Origin: G963675935 sp963803125 | GTDB taxonomy: Bacteria > Planctomycetota > Planctomycetia > Pirellulales > Thermoguttaceae | Length of the DNA: 64,000 nt | Reading direction: 5' to 3' | NCBI GenBank assembly: GCA_963803125.1 | Contig: CAWDLR010000003.1 | Location: forward strand, 2,108,001-2,172,000 | In this document: in pieces, positions 26,606-35,762 of the stretch | Layout: every line of letters starts with the position of its first letter | Position numbering within the stretch: the stretch's first letter is position 1 | Position numbers and translations under genes: made by a program | The notes under the pieces: generated by a model | What the model was told of the DNA's origin: nothing | What the model saw: only the letters and a program-made list of their open reading frames with translations | Database searches by the model: none

Positions 26606-27820
26606 ATGAAAGCACTGATTCTCGTCGATCTGCAGAACGATTTTTGTCCCGGCGGCGCTTTGCCCGTGCCACAAGGGGACGAAGTGATTCCCCTGGCGAA
26701 TCGGCTGCAACCGCTCTTCGATTTGGTCGTGGCGACGCAGGATTGGCATCCGCCCGATCACGGCAGCTTTGCGGCCAATCACGCGGGGAAGAGGTCGGGC
26801 GAGATGATCGAACTGGGCGGGCTGCCGCAGGTTCTTTGGCCCACCCACTGCGTTGCGGGAACGCCGGGGGCCGATTTTCATCCCGCCCTCGACCGAACGC
26901 GCATTGCGCGGGTTTTTCGCAAAGGGGACGATCCCGCCCTGGACAGCTACAGCGGATTTTTCGACAACGGCCACCGCAAAGCGACGGGCCTGGGCGAGTA
27001 CCTGAAGCAAAAAGGCGTCACGGGTGTTCACGTTTGCGGCCTGGCGACCGACTATTGCGTGAAATGGACGGCGCTGGACGCGCTCGATCTCGGTTTCAAG
27101 ACGCATCTGATCGAGGACGTTTGCCGCGGCGTCGAGGCCAACGCCGGCGACGTGCGGCGGGCAATTCAGGAGATGCGGGCCAAAGGGGTGGTCGTGATCC
27201 AGTCCGATCAAGTGCGCGAGACTATCGACTGTGTGCCCGAGTCAAAGGGGACAGTCCCATTTTCGTCGAGACGAAAATCGGGACAGTCCCCTGATGAGCC
27301 GCGAGTCCTCGGCGAAGGGCGATTCACGCGGCTGCTGAGTTATCGCGGCTGGGAATGGGTCGAGCGAACGAGCGTCAAGGCCGCGGTCGTGATCGTGGCG
27401 ATCAGCGAGAGGCGGCAGTTGCTCTTGGTCGAGCAGTATCGCATCCCGCTCGCCCGCCGCGTGATCGAGTTGCCCGCCGGCCTGGTCGGCGATCTGGCCG
27501 AGAACAGGCAGGAGGGGCTGGAGGAGGCGGCCTGCCGCGAACTGCTGGAAGAGACCGGTTATGAAGCCGGCGGCTTCGAGTTTCTGCTCGAAGGTCCAAC
27601 GTCGCCCGGGTTGGCGAACGAAGTTTACACGATGCTTCTGGCCCGCGACGTTCGCAAGGTCGCCCCGGGCGGCGGCGATGCGAGCGAGAACATCCAGGTC
27701 CACGTCGTGCCGCTCGATCAGGTCGAGACGTGGCTGGAATCGAAGCGCCGTGAGGGGGTGATGGTTAGTCCGAAAATATACTCTGGGCTCTACTTCGTCA
27801 CCGCTCGAGGGCGCCGCTGA
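26606..27820 (+). CDS. Nicotinamidase (PncA) fused to a Nudix hydrolase
   Basis: A 404-aa fusion. Residues 1-212 are nicotinamidase: catalytic Asp8 in LVDLQNDF, metal ligands in TQDWHPPDH (D46, H48) and in THCVAGTPGADFH, and nucleophile Cys151 in ATDYCV. Residues about 230-404 are a Nudix domain of ADP-ribose pyrophosphatase type, with Nudix box ending E-x7-RELLEETGY and the PAGL upstream motif. The linker (about 214-229, GTVPFSSRRKSGQSP) is a palindromic element read in frame. Both activities belong to NAD turnover: nicotinamide deamidation and ADP-ribose breakdown. Next to pncB this makes a salvage cluster. The two parts are usually separate genes, so the fusion may be secondary. Confidence 0.9.
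   Translation: MKALILVDLQNDFCPGGALPVPQGDEVIPLANRLQPLFDLVVATQDWHPPDHGSFAANHAGKRSGEMIELGGLPQVLWPTHCVAGTPGADFHPALDRTRIARVFRKGDDPALDSYSGFFDNGHRKATGLGEYLKQKGVTGVHVCGLATDYCVKWTALDALDLGFKTHLIEDVCRGVEANAGDVRRAIQEMRAKGVVVIQSDQVRETIDCVPESKGTVPFSSRRKSGQSPDEPRVLGEGRFTRLLSYRGWEWVERTSVKAAVVIVAISERRQLLLVEQYRIPLARRVIELPAGLVGDLAENRQEGLEEAACRELLEETGYEAGGFEFLLEGPTSPGLANEVYTMLLARDVRKVAPGGGDASENIQVHVVPLDQVETWLESKRREGVMVSPKIYSGLYFVTARGRR
27247..27291. repeat. GGGGACTGTCCC palindromic element, copy 2 (45 bp)
   Basis: GGGGACAGTCCCATTTTCG, TCGAGA loop, CGAAAATCGGGACAGTCCCC: nearly perfect arms. It is read in frame as the inter-domain linker of the nicotinamidase-Nudix protein. Confidence 0.95.
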
Positions 27821-27963
27821 CTCTTGGTGTCGGCGGTTCCTTGGGACAGCGGAGGGCGTTGGGCCGCATTAGCGCTTCCCTTCGGGGTGCGGCTAAACGG
27901 CGGAGGCAAACGTGGTTACCCGGTTTCGGCCGGTCTTGGCGGCAACGATTATTGCGCCCGCTT

Positions 27964-29025
27964 TCACGGTGTGAATTCGGCCTCGGCGTCAATCTGCTCG
28001 GCGAAGCGGGCCAGCAGGTCGGCGGCGCGGTCGATGTCGTCCAATGAGATCATCTCGACCGGACTGTGCATGTAGCGGTTGGGGATGCTGATCAGGCCGG
28101 TGGCCACGCCGCCGCGGCTGATCTGCATGGCGTTGGCGTCGGTGCCCGTGGCCTTCGACGAGGCGACCAATTGATAGGCGATCTGGCTGCCATCGGCTGC
28201 CCGGATGAGCCGCTCGACGACCTTGGGGTTCATATTCGGCCCGCGGTGGATCGCCGGCCCGCGGCCCAGGCGGACGTCGCCCTCCTCCTTCTTCTCGACG
28301 GTGGGACAATCGGTGGCGTGGCAAACGTCGACCGCGACGCCGACCTGCGGATCGACGCCGAAGGTGCTGGTGTGGGCGCCGCGCAGTCCGATCTCCTCCT
28401 GCACCGTCGAAACCGCGTACAGCCCGCAAGTCAGTTTGCCGTTTTGGCCGGCGCGCCGCAGGGCCTCGACCACGACCCAGCAGCCGGCCTTGTCGTCCAT
28501 TGCCGGCGAGACGGCCAGGTTGTTGCGGATCGTGTGGAAACCGAGTTCGACGGTCATGGCGTCGCCGATGCGCACGGCCTTCGCCGCCTCCTCCTTGCTG
28601 GCCGCGCCGATGTCGAGCCAGAGGTCCTTGATTTTCGGCACCTGCTTCCGCTCTTCTTCGGTAAGCAAGTGGATCGGCTTTCGCGCGATCACGCCGAACA
28701 CGGGTCCCTCGGCGGTCCAGACGGTCATTCGCTGGCCGATCAACATCTGCGGATCCCAGCCGCCGATCGGCTGCACGTAGATGAAGCCTTCGTCGTCGAT
28801 ATGCTGCACGATCAGGCCGATCTGGTCGCAATGGCCGGCCAGCATCACCCGCAGCGGGGCGTCGGGATTTTTCACCGCGATCACGTTGCCGTGCAGATCG
28901 GTGTGGACCTCGTCGGCGAACTCCTTGGCATAATCGCGGACGAAGCGCTGCACGCCGCTTTCATAGCCCGAAGGGCTGGGAGTTTCCAAGATGGTGCGAA
29001 GAAAACCGAGAGCAGTAGGGTCCAA
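27964..29025 (-). CDS. M42 family metallopeptidase (glutamyl aminopeptidase/endoglucanase M type)
   Basis: TTG 29025 is preferred as the start: it gives LDPTALGFLRTILETPSPSGYE, the usual beginning of the family, and AAGGA lies just upstream; longer frames upstream look non-coding. The product has 353 aa. Metal-binding elements of the co-catalytic aminopeptidase are visible: AGHCDQIG (His, Asp), SPAMDDKAG (bridging Asp and catalytic context), TVQEEIGLRGA (Glu) and DVCHATD. A PDZ-like insertion (about 70-170) is typical of M42 tetrahedral peptidases. It is cytosolic; there is no signal peptide. Confidence 0.92.
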   Translation of the reverse strand: MDPTALGFLRTILETPSPSGYESGVQRFVRDYAKEFADEVHTDLHGNVIAVKNPDAPLRVMLAGHCDQIGLIVQHIDDEGFIYVQPIGGWDPQMLIGQRMTVWTAEGPVFGVIARKPIHLLTEEERKQVPKIKDLWLDIGAASKEEAAKAVRIGDAMTVELGFHTIRNNLAVSPAMDDKAGCWVVVEALRRAGQNGKLTCGLYAVSTVQEEIGLRGAHTSTFGVDPQVGVAVDVCHATDCPTVEKKEEGDVRLGRGPAIHRGPNMNPKVVERLIRAADGSQIAYQLVASSKATGTDANAMQISRGGVATGLISIPNRYMHSPVEMISLDDIDRAADLLARFAEQIDAEAEFTP

Positions 29026-29258
29026 GGTAAGCGTCCTTGTGTTAGCGGGTGATCGATCAACGCGATGAAAACGGGCAGCCGGCTGCTGATGCCTCGCAGC
29101 GCCGGGAGGGGGCAGCGTAGGGCCGCGCACTCTTCCTGTTCTATCCCGCTCGGCGGTGATGGACAAGTCCATCGGCACGGCCGTTGGGCGATGAATTGTC
29201 GTTCGGGTTGACAGTTGATCGCCACGAATCGTAGAATTGGGGGATAGGAGAGGACGCG

Positions 29259-29861
29259 ATGAGTACCGTCACACCCCATTCTCTGTTGTACGATCCCGCT
29301 TGGAGACGGCGAACCGGCAACGATAAGTATGACGAAATGTGGGAGGGAATACCGCACATGACCCCAGCCTCTAGACGTTCGCACCAGGATTTTCTCTACA
29401 ATATGGGAACGTGGGTGCGGACCTATTGGACTCGACGGCGAGGAGGCCGGGTGCATCAAGATGTGAACGTTGCATCGCGGGGGGGGTGGCCCAGCAATTA
29501 TCGCGTTCCCGATCTCGTTCTTCTCTCTTCGGATTGCCCTGCAATCGATCACGATATCTATATCGAAGGGCCTCCAACCGTTGTCGTCGAAATTCGAAAG
29601 TCCCGGCGATGAGACGATGGAGAAACTGCCGTTCTATGCGGAGATTGGCGTGCCGGAGGTCTGGCTGATCGATCGCGACACGCGGCGGCCGGAAGTGCTT
29701 GTGCTGAACGAGGGCCAATACCAACGACCATCGTCGGCCGCGGAGGGCTGGCTCGATAGTCCCGCTACCGGCGTCCGCTTGCGCGGCGAGACCGGCAACT
29801 GCCTTGCCATGCAACTGGCCGGCGACGAAGCCACGCGGCGGCTCTTGCCCGAGGCCTGAAT
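29259..29861 (+). CDS. Uma2-family endonuclease (DUF820), frameshifted
   Basis: The first frame gives YDEMWEGIPHMTPASRRSHQDFLYNMGTW, HQDVNV and YRVPDLVLLS, the Uma2 fold with its PD-(D/E)xK Asp. It stops early after VVVEIRKSRR. Removing one A from the AAA at 29597-29599 yields VVVEIRSPGDETMEKLPFYAEIGVPEVWLID, the expected second half, running to the stop at 29859-29861. The full product is about 200 aa. Uma2 proteins are abundant in Planctomycetota and Cyanobacteria and their role is not established. A second copy is at 56354. Confidence 0.8.
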
Positions 29862-30064
29862 TGCCGGGGCGGGTCTGATCGCCGATTCTGCGGCCGTTGC
29901 CCGCAATCGGCGACAGCCGCTGCTACAATCGCTTCCGCAGGACTGATTGGCCCCAACGGCGTAAGTTTCATCCCTTGACGACCTAGCGCTCGATACCCTA
30001 CCATACGGGGCTTTCCGCAACGGGTTTGTTGCCCCTAGAATGCCAACGAGTAGACAGGTCAGTC

Positions 30065-31368
30065 ATGGAAACCGCCAAAGTCGCCATCATTGGATTCGGG
30101 ACGATCGGCGCCGGGGTGGCCCGGCTGCTGTCGGAACATGGCGATCGCATCGCCAAGCGAGCGGGCAAGCGGCTGGAGCTTGCCTGCGTAGTCGATCCCG
30201 ATCTGAAACGGCCGCGGAACTTCACCTTGCCGCCGGGGCTGTTGACCAGCGACTTGGCGAGAGTCACCGGCAACCCCGAGATTGTCGCGGCCATCGAGCT
30301 GATCGGCGGGCTGGAGCCGGCGCGGACGATTCTGCTGAAACTGCTGGAAAGCGGCAAGGACGTGATTACCGCCAACAAGGCCGTTTTGGCCGAGCACGGG
30401 CCGGAGCTGTTCGACAAGGCGCGGAAGATCGGGCGCTCGATCGCGTTCGAGGCGGCCGTCGGCGGCGGCATTCCGATTGTCTCCGCCCTGGCCGAGTCCT
30501 TGGCCGCCAACCAGATCGAGTCGATCCACGCGATCCTCAACGGCACGAGCAACTTCATCCTCACGCAGATGGAGGAGAACGACACCGACTACGCTTCGGC
30601 CCTGGCCGAGGCCCAGCAGCGCGGCTACGCCGAGGCCAACCCGACGATGGACGTCAACGGCAGCGACGCCGCCCAGAAACTCGCCATCCTCGGCCACATC
30701 GCTTTCGGCACCGCGCCGATTGGCATACCATTCCCCGCACGGGCATCGACGTGGTCAACGTGATGGACATTCGCTATGCGAAGGAGCTGGGCTACAGCAT
30801 CAAACTGCTGGCCGTCGCCGAGCTGGTGCCGGAGGGACTGGAACTGCACGTCTCGCCCACGCTGGTGCGCCAGGGCTCGCCGCTGGCCGAGGTCCGCGGG
30901 GCCTACAACGCGGTGCGGGTGGTCGGCGACGCGGTGGGGCGAGTCTTCTTTCATGGCCTCGGCGCCGGGCAGATGCCCACCGCCTCGGCCGTGGTCGCCG
31001 ATCTGATCAGCACGGTGGCCGGCCGCACGGCGACCACCTTCCGCCTGCTGAACCTCTGGTCGAGCGACGGCGAGCCCGCGGTGCGCACCCGCGATCCCGG
31101 CAAAGTGCCCGGCCGCTTCTATCTGCGGTTCAACGTCGATGATCGCCCGGGCGTAATGTCGGAAATCACCGGCATCCTCAGCCGGCACCAAATCTCGATC
31201 TCTTCGGTGATCCAACACGAGACCGAGGAGGAAGAAGAGGCGAACACCGTCCCGCTGGTCATCATGACTCACACGTCGGCCGAGGGGAACATGGTCGAGG
31301 CAATGAAGGCGATCAACCAACTCGCCTCGGTCCATCCGAGCAGCGTGCGGATGAGAGTGAGAAACTGA
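30065..31368 (+). CDS. hom: Homoserine dehydrogenase, frameshifted
   Basis: It reduces aspartate semialdehyde to homoserine (Thr/Met pathway). The Rossmann motif GFGTIGAGVARLL, ANKAVLAEHG, EAAVGGGIPI, LNGTSNFILTQM and VNGSDAAQKLAIL are in the first frame to about 30725. From TIPRTGIDVVNVMDI the next frame takes over, and one base is missing at about 30726-30731. The C-terminal ACT domain (DDRPGVMSEITGILSRHQISISSVIQHE), which mediates Thr feedback, is complete. The stop overlaps the next start (TGATG), so hom and the kinase-like gene are coupled. An essential biosynthetic gene with one missing base suggests a sequencing indel. Confidence 0.9.
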
Positions 31369-32738
31369 TGAAATACGCCCTGATCATTCCCGACGGTTGT
31401 GCCGATGAGCCGCAGGAGACGCTTGGCGGCAAGACGCCCCTGGAGGCTGCCCGGATTCCGGCGATGGATGCGATTGCGGCTGAGGGCGTGGTCGGCCGGG
31501 CGAACCACACCCCGGCCGCGCTGCCGGCAGGATCCGATGTGGCCAATCTCAGCCTGTTTGGCTATAACCCAATCGAATACTATACCGGCCGCGCGCCCTT
31601 GGAAGCCGCGGCCCAGGGAATCGAATTGGGCCCGGACGATTGGGCCGTCCGTTGCAACCTCGTCACCATCGAAGATCAGGTGATGAAGAGTTTTACGGCC
31701 GGCCAGGTCTCGACGGCCGAGGCGACGGAGTTGCTGCGGACGCTTCAGGAGCATTTGCGCGAACGCGGTGGGGCAGACATTCCTGTCTGCCAGGAGAAGG
31801 GCGGGGCGTCCGGCAGACAAGAATGTCTGCCCCACTTGGCCAACGAATGTCTGCCCCACTTGGCTAACGAATGTCTGCCCCGTTTGGCTAACGAATGTCT
31901 GTCCCACTTGGCCAATGAGCGACTTGAATTCCGCCCTGGCGTCAGCTACCGGAATCTGCTGATCTATCGCGGCGCGGGCCAGCCGCCGATCTTCTCGACC
32001 GACACCAGCGCCGCCGCCCCGCACGATCTCACCGACAAGAGCGTCTTGGACGATTATCCCCGTGGGCCGGGCAGCGACCTGCTGAACTATCTGATGAGCG
32101 AGAGCGTCCGCCTGTTTGCCGAGCATCCGGTGAACGTCGCTCGTCGCGCCGCGGGCAAGTTGCCGGTGACGAACATCTGGCTGTGGGGCTTGGGCAGCAC
32201 GCCGCATCTGACGCCGTTTTTTCAACTTCACGGCAAGCGCGGAGCGATGATAACGGCCGTCGATCTGCTCCGCGGCCTGGCCACGTTGATCGGCTGGAAG
32301 CGAATTGAAGTGCCCGGCGCCACCGGCTATCTCGACACCGACTACGCCGCCAAGGGCCGCTATGCGGTCGAAGCCCTGAACAACGTCGATCTGGTCTGCG
32401 TTCACGTCGAGGCGACCGACGAGGCCTCACACGAAGGCAACGCCGCCGCCAAAGTCGAGGCCCTCGAACAGATCGACCGCCACATCGTCGCCCCGCTTCA
32501 CGAAGCCCTAAAACGGCACGGCGATTATCGCATCCTCGTCACCCCCGACCACCCCACCCCACTCCGCACCAAAACCCACAGCCACGGCGACGTGCCGTTC
32601 GCGCTGGCCGGCAGCGGCATTGCTCCCGATGCAGCCAAGACCTACGATGACGCCACCGCCGCTTGCTCGACGTTGGTGTTCGACGAGGGCTGGCGACTAA
32701 TGGGGCACTTTTTGGGAACCTCGCGCTCCGGAAAATGA
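31368..32738 (+). CDS. Proposed homoserine kinase of the phosphoglycerate mutase (ApgM) superfamily
   Basis: A 456-aa alkaline-phosphatase-superfamily protein: IIPDGCADEP (metal Asp), AGSDVANLSLFGYNP (nucleophile Ser), HVEATDEASHEG and TPDHPTPLRTKTHSHGDVPF (metal His/Asp). The family is cofactor-independent phosphoglycerate mutase-like. The subset next to hom has been proposed to replace homoserine kinase (TIGR02535-type), and the one-base overlap with hom here supports that. Residues about 134-183 are not part of the fold: they are an in-frame palindrome plus four 24-bp tandem units (NECLPHLA repeats). Phosphoglycerate mutase activity cannot be excluded. Confidence 0.85.
   Translation: MKYALIIPDGCADEPQETLGGKTPLEAARIPAMDAIAAEGVVGRANHTPAALPAGSDVANLSLFGYNPIEYYTGRAPLEAAAQGIELGPDDWAVRCNLVTIEDQVMKSFTAGQVSTAEATELLRTLQEHLRERGGADIPVCQEKGGASGRQECLPHLANECLPHLANECLPRLANECLSHLANERLEFRPGVSYRNLLIYRGAGQPPIFSTDTSAAAPHDLTDKSVLDDYPRGPGSDLLNYLMSESVRLFAEHPVNVARRAAGKLPVTNIWLWGLGSTPHLTPFFQLHGKRGAMITAVDLLRGLATLIGWKRIEVPGATGYLDTDYAAKGRYAVEALNNVDLVCVHVEATDEASHEGNAAAKVEALEQIDRHIVAPLHEALKRHGDYRILVTPDHPTPLRTKTHSHGDVPFALAGSGIAPDAAKTYDDATAACSTLVFDEGWRLMGHFLGTSRSGK
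31769..31916. repeat. In-frame palindrome and 4 x 24-bp minisatellite inside the homoserine kinase gene
   Basis: GGCAGACATTCCTGTCTGCC is followed by its partner GGCAGACAAGAATGTCTGCCCC, then four tandem 24-base units GAATGTCTGCCCCACTTGGC(CAAC) at 31821, 31845, 31869 and 31893. Each unit encodes eight residues. Together they insert about 50 residues without disturbing the frame. Confidence 0.93.
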
Positions 32739-33003
32739 GCGAGCGGAGAATCCGGGGCCGACAACCGTTCACCGAGGACGTGAATAGGCTTCTGCCTCCG
32801 TGTTCCTCCCTGCGAACTGCGGGTCGTTCCCTACTCAGCTTATAAGTCTTGCCGTAAAACAAAGAAATGCCTGGCAAGAACGGGCGGCGATTCCACCGAG
32901 GCAAGGGGGGCTGGAATCTGTTTGACTGTGGGGGTATCATAGCGGCATAATGCGAGTACGCGTGCGTAGGTTGAACTCATCGCGATTAAGAAAGTGGATT
33001 GAT
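32739..33003. other. Intergenic region upstream of the HARE-HTH gene
   Basis: No gene is supported. It contains the candidate promoter at 32922-32951. Confidence 0.4.
32922..32951 (+). promoter_or_regulatory. Candidate sigma-70 promoter
   Basis: TTGACT (32922-32927), an 18-base spacer and CATAAT (32946-32951): each box has 5 of 6 consensus bases. It lies 52 bases before the ATG at 33004. Confidence 0.5.
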
Positions 33004-33757
33004 ATGGCCAAGCTCCCTGTCAACAAGATTCGCGATCTTGGTCTCAAGATCATCGCGGAGAACCCCGGCGGAATCCGTTATGGAGCCCTGGTTAAGAAGA
33101 TCAGCACTGCCAACCCGGAGACACCCACAAACACGATACACGGGTCGGTTTGGGACTTGGCAACACGCTTTCCCGACAAAGTTGTGAAGCCAAGCCGAGG
33201 ACTTTTCAAGCCAGCCGGTGCGGATAATGCTGTCCAACAAGCACCCACCGCCCTGACGTCAAAGATGAAGGAGGAGGACTTCTACGAACCGTTCGCTGAA
33301 TACCTCAAGAACGATCTTGACGAGGTCACGACGGTCGCTTCTTTCGGTGGGGCGGGGCTAAAAGGCAAGTGGGGAACCCCGAGATGTTATTGGTGTCTAC
33401 AAATCACTAGCCTCGAACCTCATCAAGTTTCCGCTCGAGATCGTCGCTGCGGAAATCAAGATCGATCCCCAGGCTCCCGTGGTGGCATTCGGCCAAGCGG
33501 TGGCGTATCGGCTGTTTGCCGCCAAGTGCTACGTGGTAATGCCTACCACAATTTCGGACGAGGATTTGAGCCGGCTTGAGGCACTTTGCATGTTGTTTGG
33601 AGTTGGCTTGGTCGTGTTCAGCCTCGATCCTCAGTCGCCGGATTTTGCCATTCGTGTGCGCGCCCAAAGATATTCCCCTGACATGTTCTATGTGAACGAG
33701 TTTGCACGTCGCCTCCACCAGTACGACCCCGGTCTATTTGAGAAGCTCTTCTCATAG
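33004..33757 (+). CDS. HARE-HTH domain protein (COG2958-like), frameshifted
   Basis: The N-terminal domain LPVNKIRDLGLKIIAENPGGIRYGALVKKI..NTIHGSVWDLATRFPDKVVKPSRGLFKP is a HARE-HTH winged helix, found in restriction- and chromatin-linked proteins. After a linker the second domain begins (EEDFYEPFAEYLKNDLDEVTTVASFGG). The frame then breaks. Dropping one A near 33382 gives TPDVIGVYKSLASNL..FPLEIVAAEIKID, continuing in frame to FGQAVAYRLFAAKCYVVMP and the stop at 33757. The DVIGVY..EIVAAEIK pattern is nuclease-like (PD-(D/E)xK). A DNA-targeting or defence role is an inference. Confidence 0.75.
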
Positions 33758-33808
33758 GTTGCCTGCCTTCGATAGAGCCGCGTAGAATAGGTAGAAAGGG
33801 GACACGAT

Positions 33809-34039
33809 ATGACCGAAATCGCCGAGAGACTAAGGAAAGAACTCCTTCAACTGCCTTCTGAGGACCGGGCCGAACTAGCCTACTGCCTCATCCGATCGCT
33901 CGACGACAGGGACGATCCGGGAACTCAAGTAGCCTGGGAGGCGGAGTTGGAACGGAGATGGCAGGAAATGGAGAGCGGAACGGTGGTGGGTGAACCTGCC
34001 GAGAACGTCTTTGCCGGACTGCGGAAGAAATATCCATGA
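33809..34039 (+). CDS. Antitoxin, putative addiction module component
   Basis: A 76-aa protein of the short helical addiction-module family (TIGR02574-like): MTEIAERLRKELLQLPSEDRAELAYCLIRSLDD and WEAELERRWQEMESG. It lies directly before a RelE/ParE toxin gene, with which it overlaps by ATGA (34036-34039), and has a purine-rich GGGGAC site upstream. It neutralises and autoregulates with the toxin by family analogy. Confidence 0.85.
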   Translation: MTEIAERLRKELLQLPSEDRAELAYCLIRSLDDRDDPGTQVAWEAELERRWQEMESGTVVGEPAENVFAGLRKKYP

Positions 34040-34338
34040 TGCCAGCGGTCTTCCACGATCTGGCAAAGGCCGAGTTGGAAGAGACTGTCGCATGGTATGA
34101 GCAACGCCGGGCAGGTCTTGGTCGAGAGTTCCATCTGGCTGTTGAAAATGCCGTCCGGCGGATCTGCGAGAACCCAAAGGCCGGTTCTCAATACGGACGC
34201 ACAAGGTTTCGCTATCTTCTCGTGCGTCGATTTCCTTACGTCGTTTTCTGCTCTGAGAACGAGCAACTGGTTCGGGTAATACCTGTCGCGCACGGCAGAC
34301 GCCGGCCAGGATATTGGAGACGTCGCGGGGCCGGATAA
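34036..34338 (+). CDS. RelE/ParE-family toxin
   Basis: A 100-aa toxin: VFHDLAKAELEETVAWYEQRRAGLGREFHLAVENAVRRICENP, then RRFPYVVFCSENEQLVRVIPVAHGRRRPGYW, the plasmid-stabilisation (ParE) subtype. The start could also be ATG 34039. Order is antitoxin first, as usual, unlike the TA set at 20211. Confidence 0.87.
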   Translation: MMPAVFHDLAKAELEETVAWYEQRRAGLGREFHLAVENAVRRICENPKAGSQYGRTRFRYLLVRRFPYVVFCSENEQLVRVIPVAHGRRRPGYWRRRGAG

Positions 34339-34460
34339 TGCCGAGCGAGTTCTGCCGCACCTGTCCCCCGATTTTTCCCAACTTCTTGACAGTTCAGTAT
34401 TCGCCGCATAGCATGGCGGTTTCTGCGAGCAACTGTCTTCCTTGCACGAGGATACCGAAA

Positions 34461-35519
34461 ATGGCGGAAAGAGCGGCACCGAAGCGGCGTTCCTCCCGGC
34501 AGGCGATGGTCGAGATTGTGGCGGAGGCCGAAAAGGCCGTGGCCGAGCGGAAGGAGACCGAGGCCAAGCCGGACGAACGTATCGCGGCCAAGGCCGTCGG
34601 CGATGCCGTGGCGGTAGCCGACGCGCTTTCGAGCGACGGCGTCGTCCGGTCGATCGGCGAGTTGAAATCGACGATTGCCCGCACCCTCACCCAACTCTCC
34701 GATCGACTCGAAGAGGAGATCGGCAAGTACAGCCAGATTTGCCGCGCCATCGCCGCCAAAGAGAGCGAATTGAAGGAGATCTACGAGATCCAGCGATCGG
34801 CATCGACGTTGCTGGCCTTCCTCGAAACGCAGCAGCGCAAGCAGGAGGAGATGCAACGCGAGTATCAGACGGAGAAGGAACAGTTGCAGCGTGAAATCGA
34901 GACCACTCGGGCAGAGTGGGAGGAAGAGAAGCACGAGCGCGAACAAGAGATCAAGGAGCGAGACGCCGCGGAACAGAAACGCCGGCAGCGCGAACTGGAA
35001 GAGTACAAGTACACGTTCGCGCGGGAACAGCAGCTTGCACGCGATCGGTCGGGCGACGAACTGGCGAAGGCCCAAAAGGAGTTGCTGGAACGGCAGACGC
35101 AACTCGAGCGCGAGTGGGCACAACGGGAAAAGGCATTGGCTGCGAGCGAGCAGGAGTTGGCGGAGCTTCGGGCCCGTGCCGCAGGCTTCGCGCACGAGTT
35201 GCAGGCGGCGGCCGAAGCGGCCACGGCCGAGGCCACGCAGCGGGCGGAGCAGCAGCACCAGGCAGCCGAGGAGTTGCTCCGCCGCGCGCTGGAAGGGGAA
35301 AAGAACGTCCTGGCCACGAAGATCGCCGCCTTGGAGCGCACCGTGCAAGAGCAAGCCGAGCAGCTTGCCCGGCTCGAACAGCAGGCCGCGAAAGCATACG
35401 CCCAGGTGCAGGAAATTGCCGTGCGGGCCATCGAAGGTTCGGCCAGCACCAAGCAACTGGCCAACCTCCAGCAGCTCTTTGCCGAACAGGTCCGCAAGAG
35501 CAGTTCGCCCGAGCGATGA
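34461..35519 (+). CDS. Long coiled-coil protein
   Basis: The start ATG 34461 is chosen because a GAGG stands upstream and the preceding codons look non-coding; this gives 352 aa. Residues about 1-95 are Lys/Arg/Ala-rich and may be disordered. From about 95 to 335 the chain is an almost unbroken heptad coiled coil rich in Glu, Gln and Arg (KQEEMQREYQTEKEQLQREIE; KELLERQTQLEREWAQREKAL). No signal or membrane segment is present. No enzyme domain is seen. It is probably a cytoplasmic scaffold. Confidence 0.7.
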   Translation: MAERAAPKRRSSRQAMVEIVAEAEKAVAERKETEAKPDERIAAKAVGDAVAVADALSSDGVVRSIGELKSTIARTLTQLSDRLEEEIGKYSQICRAIAAKESELKEIYEIQRSASTLLAFLETQQRKQEEMQREYQTEKEQLQREIETTRAEWEEEKHEREQEIKERDAAEQKRRQRELEEYKYTFAREQQLARDRSGDELAKAQKELLERQTQLEREWAQREKALAASEQELAELRARAAGFAHELQAAAEAATAEATQRAEQQHQAAEELLRRALEGEKNVLATKIAALERTVQEQAEQLARLEQQAAKAYAQVQEIAVRAIEGSASTKQLANLQQLFAEQVRKSSSPER

Positions 35520-35683
35520 TGGCGATGGTTCCGCGGTTCCCCGATGGTTCGCGGAAATTGCTGCTACCCATAGTCGCTGAAGTTGCTGCACTACGCCGTC
35601 GGACGATGGGATTGGCCGCTCATCGCTTGCACTGGGTGAGGGTTGGCGATTGATGGGGCGATTCTTGGGAAGCGGAGAAAAAT

Positions 35684-35719
35684 CACAGTCCCCTCTCCTC
35701 GTTGGAGAAGGGACTGTGC
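35684..35719. terminator. Hairpin CACAGTCCC..GGGACTGTG
   Basis: CACAGTCCCCTCTCCTCGTTGGAGAAGGGACTGTG forms a long stem in the convergent gap between the coiled-coil gene and the sigma-associated gene. It may act as a bidirectional terminator. Its outer arms (CAGTCCC) resemble those of the palindromic element family. Confidence 0.5.
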
Positions 35720-35762
35720 CACTTCGTCGCGGACATCATCGCGGCCCGTCGCCGCTTGTTGA

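Noticed and set aside
31821..31916. Possible CRISPR array
   Set aside because: The four 24-bp units are directly abutting with no spacers and lie inside a coding frame.
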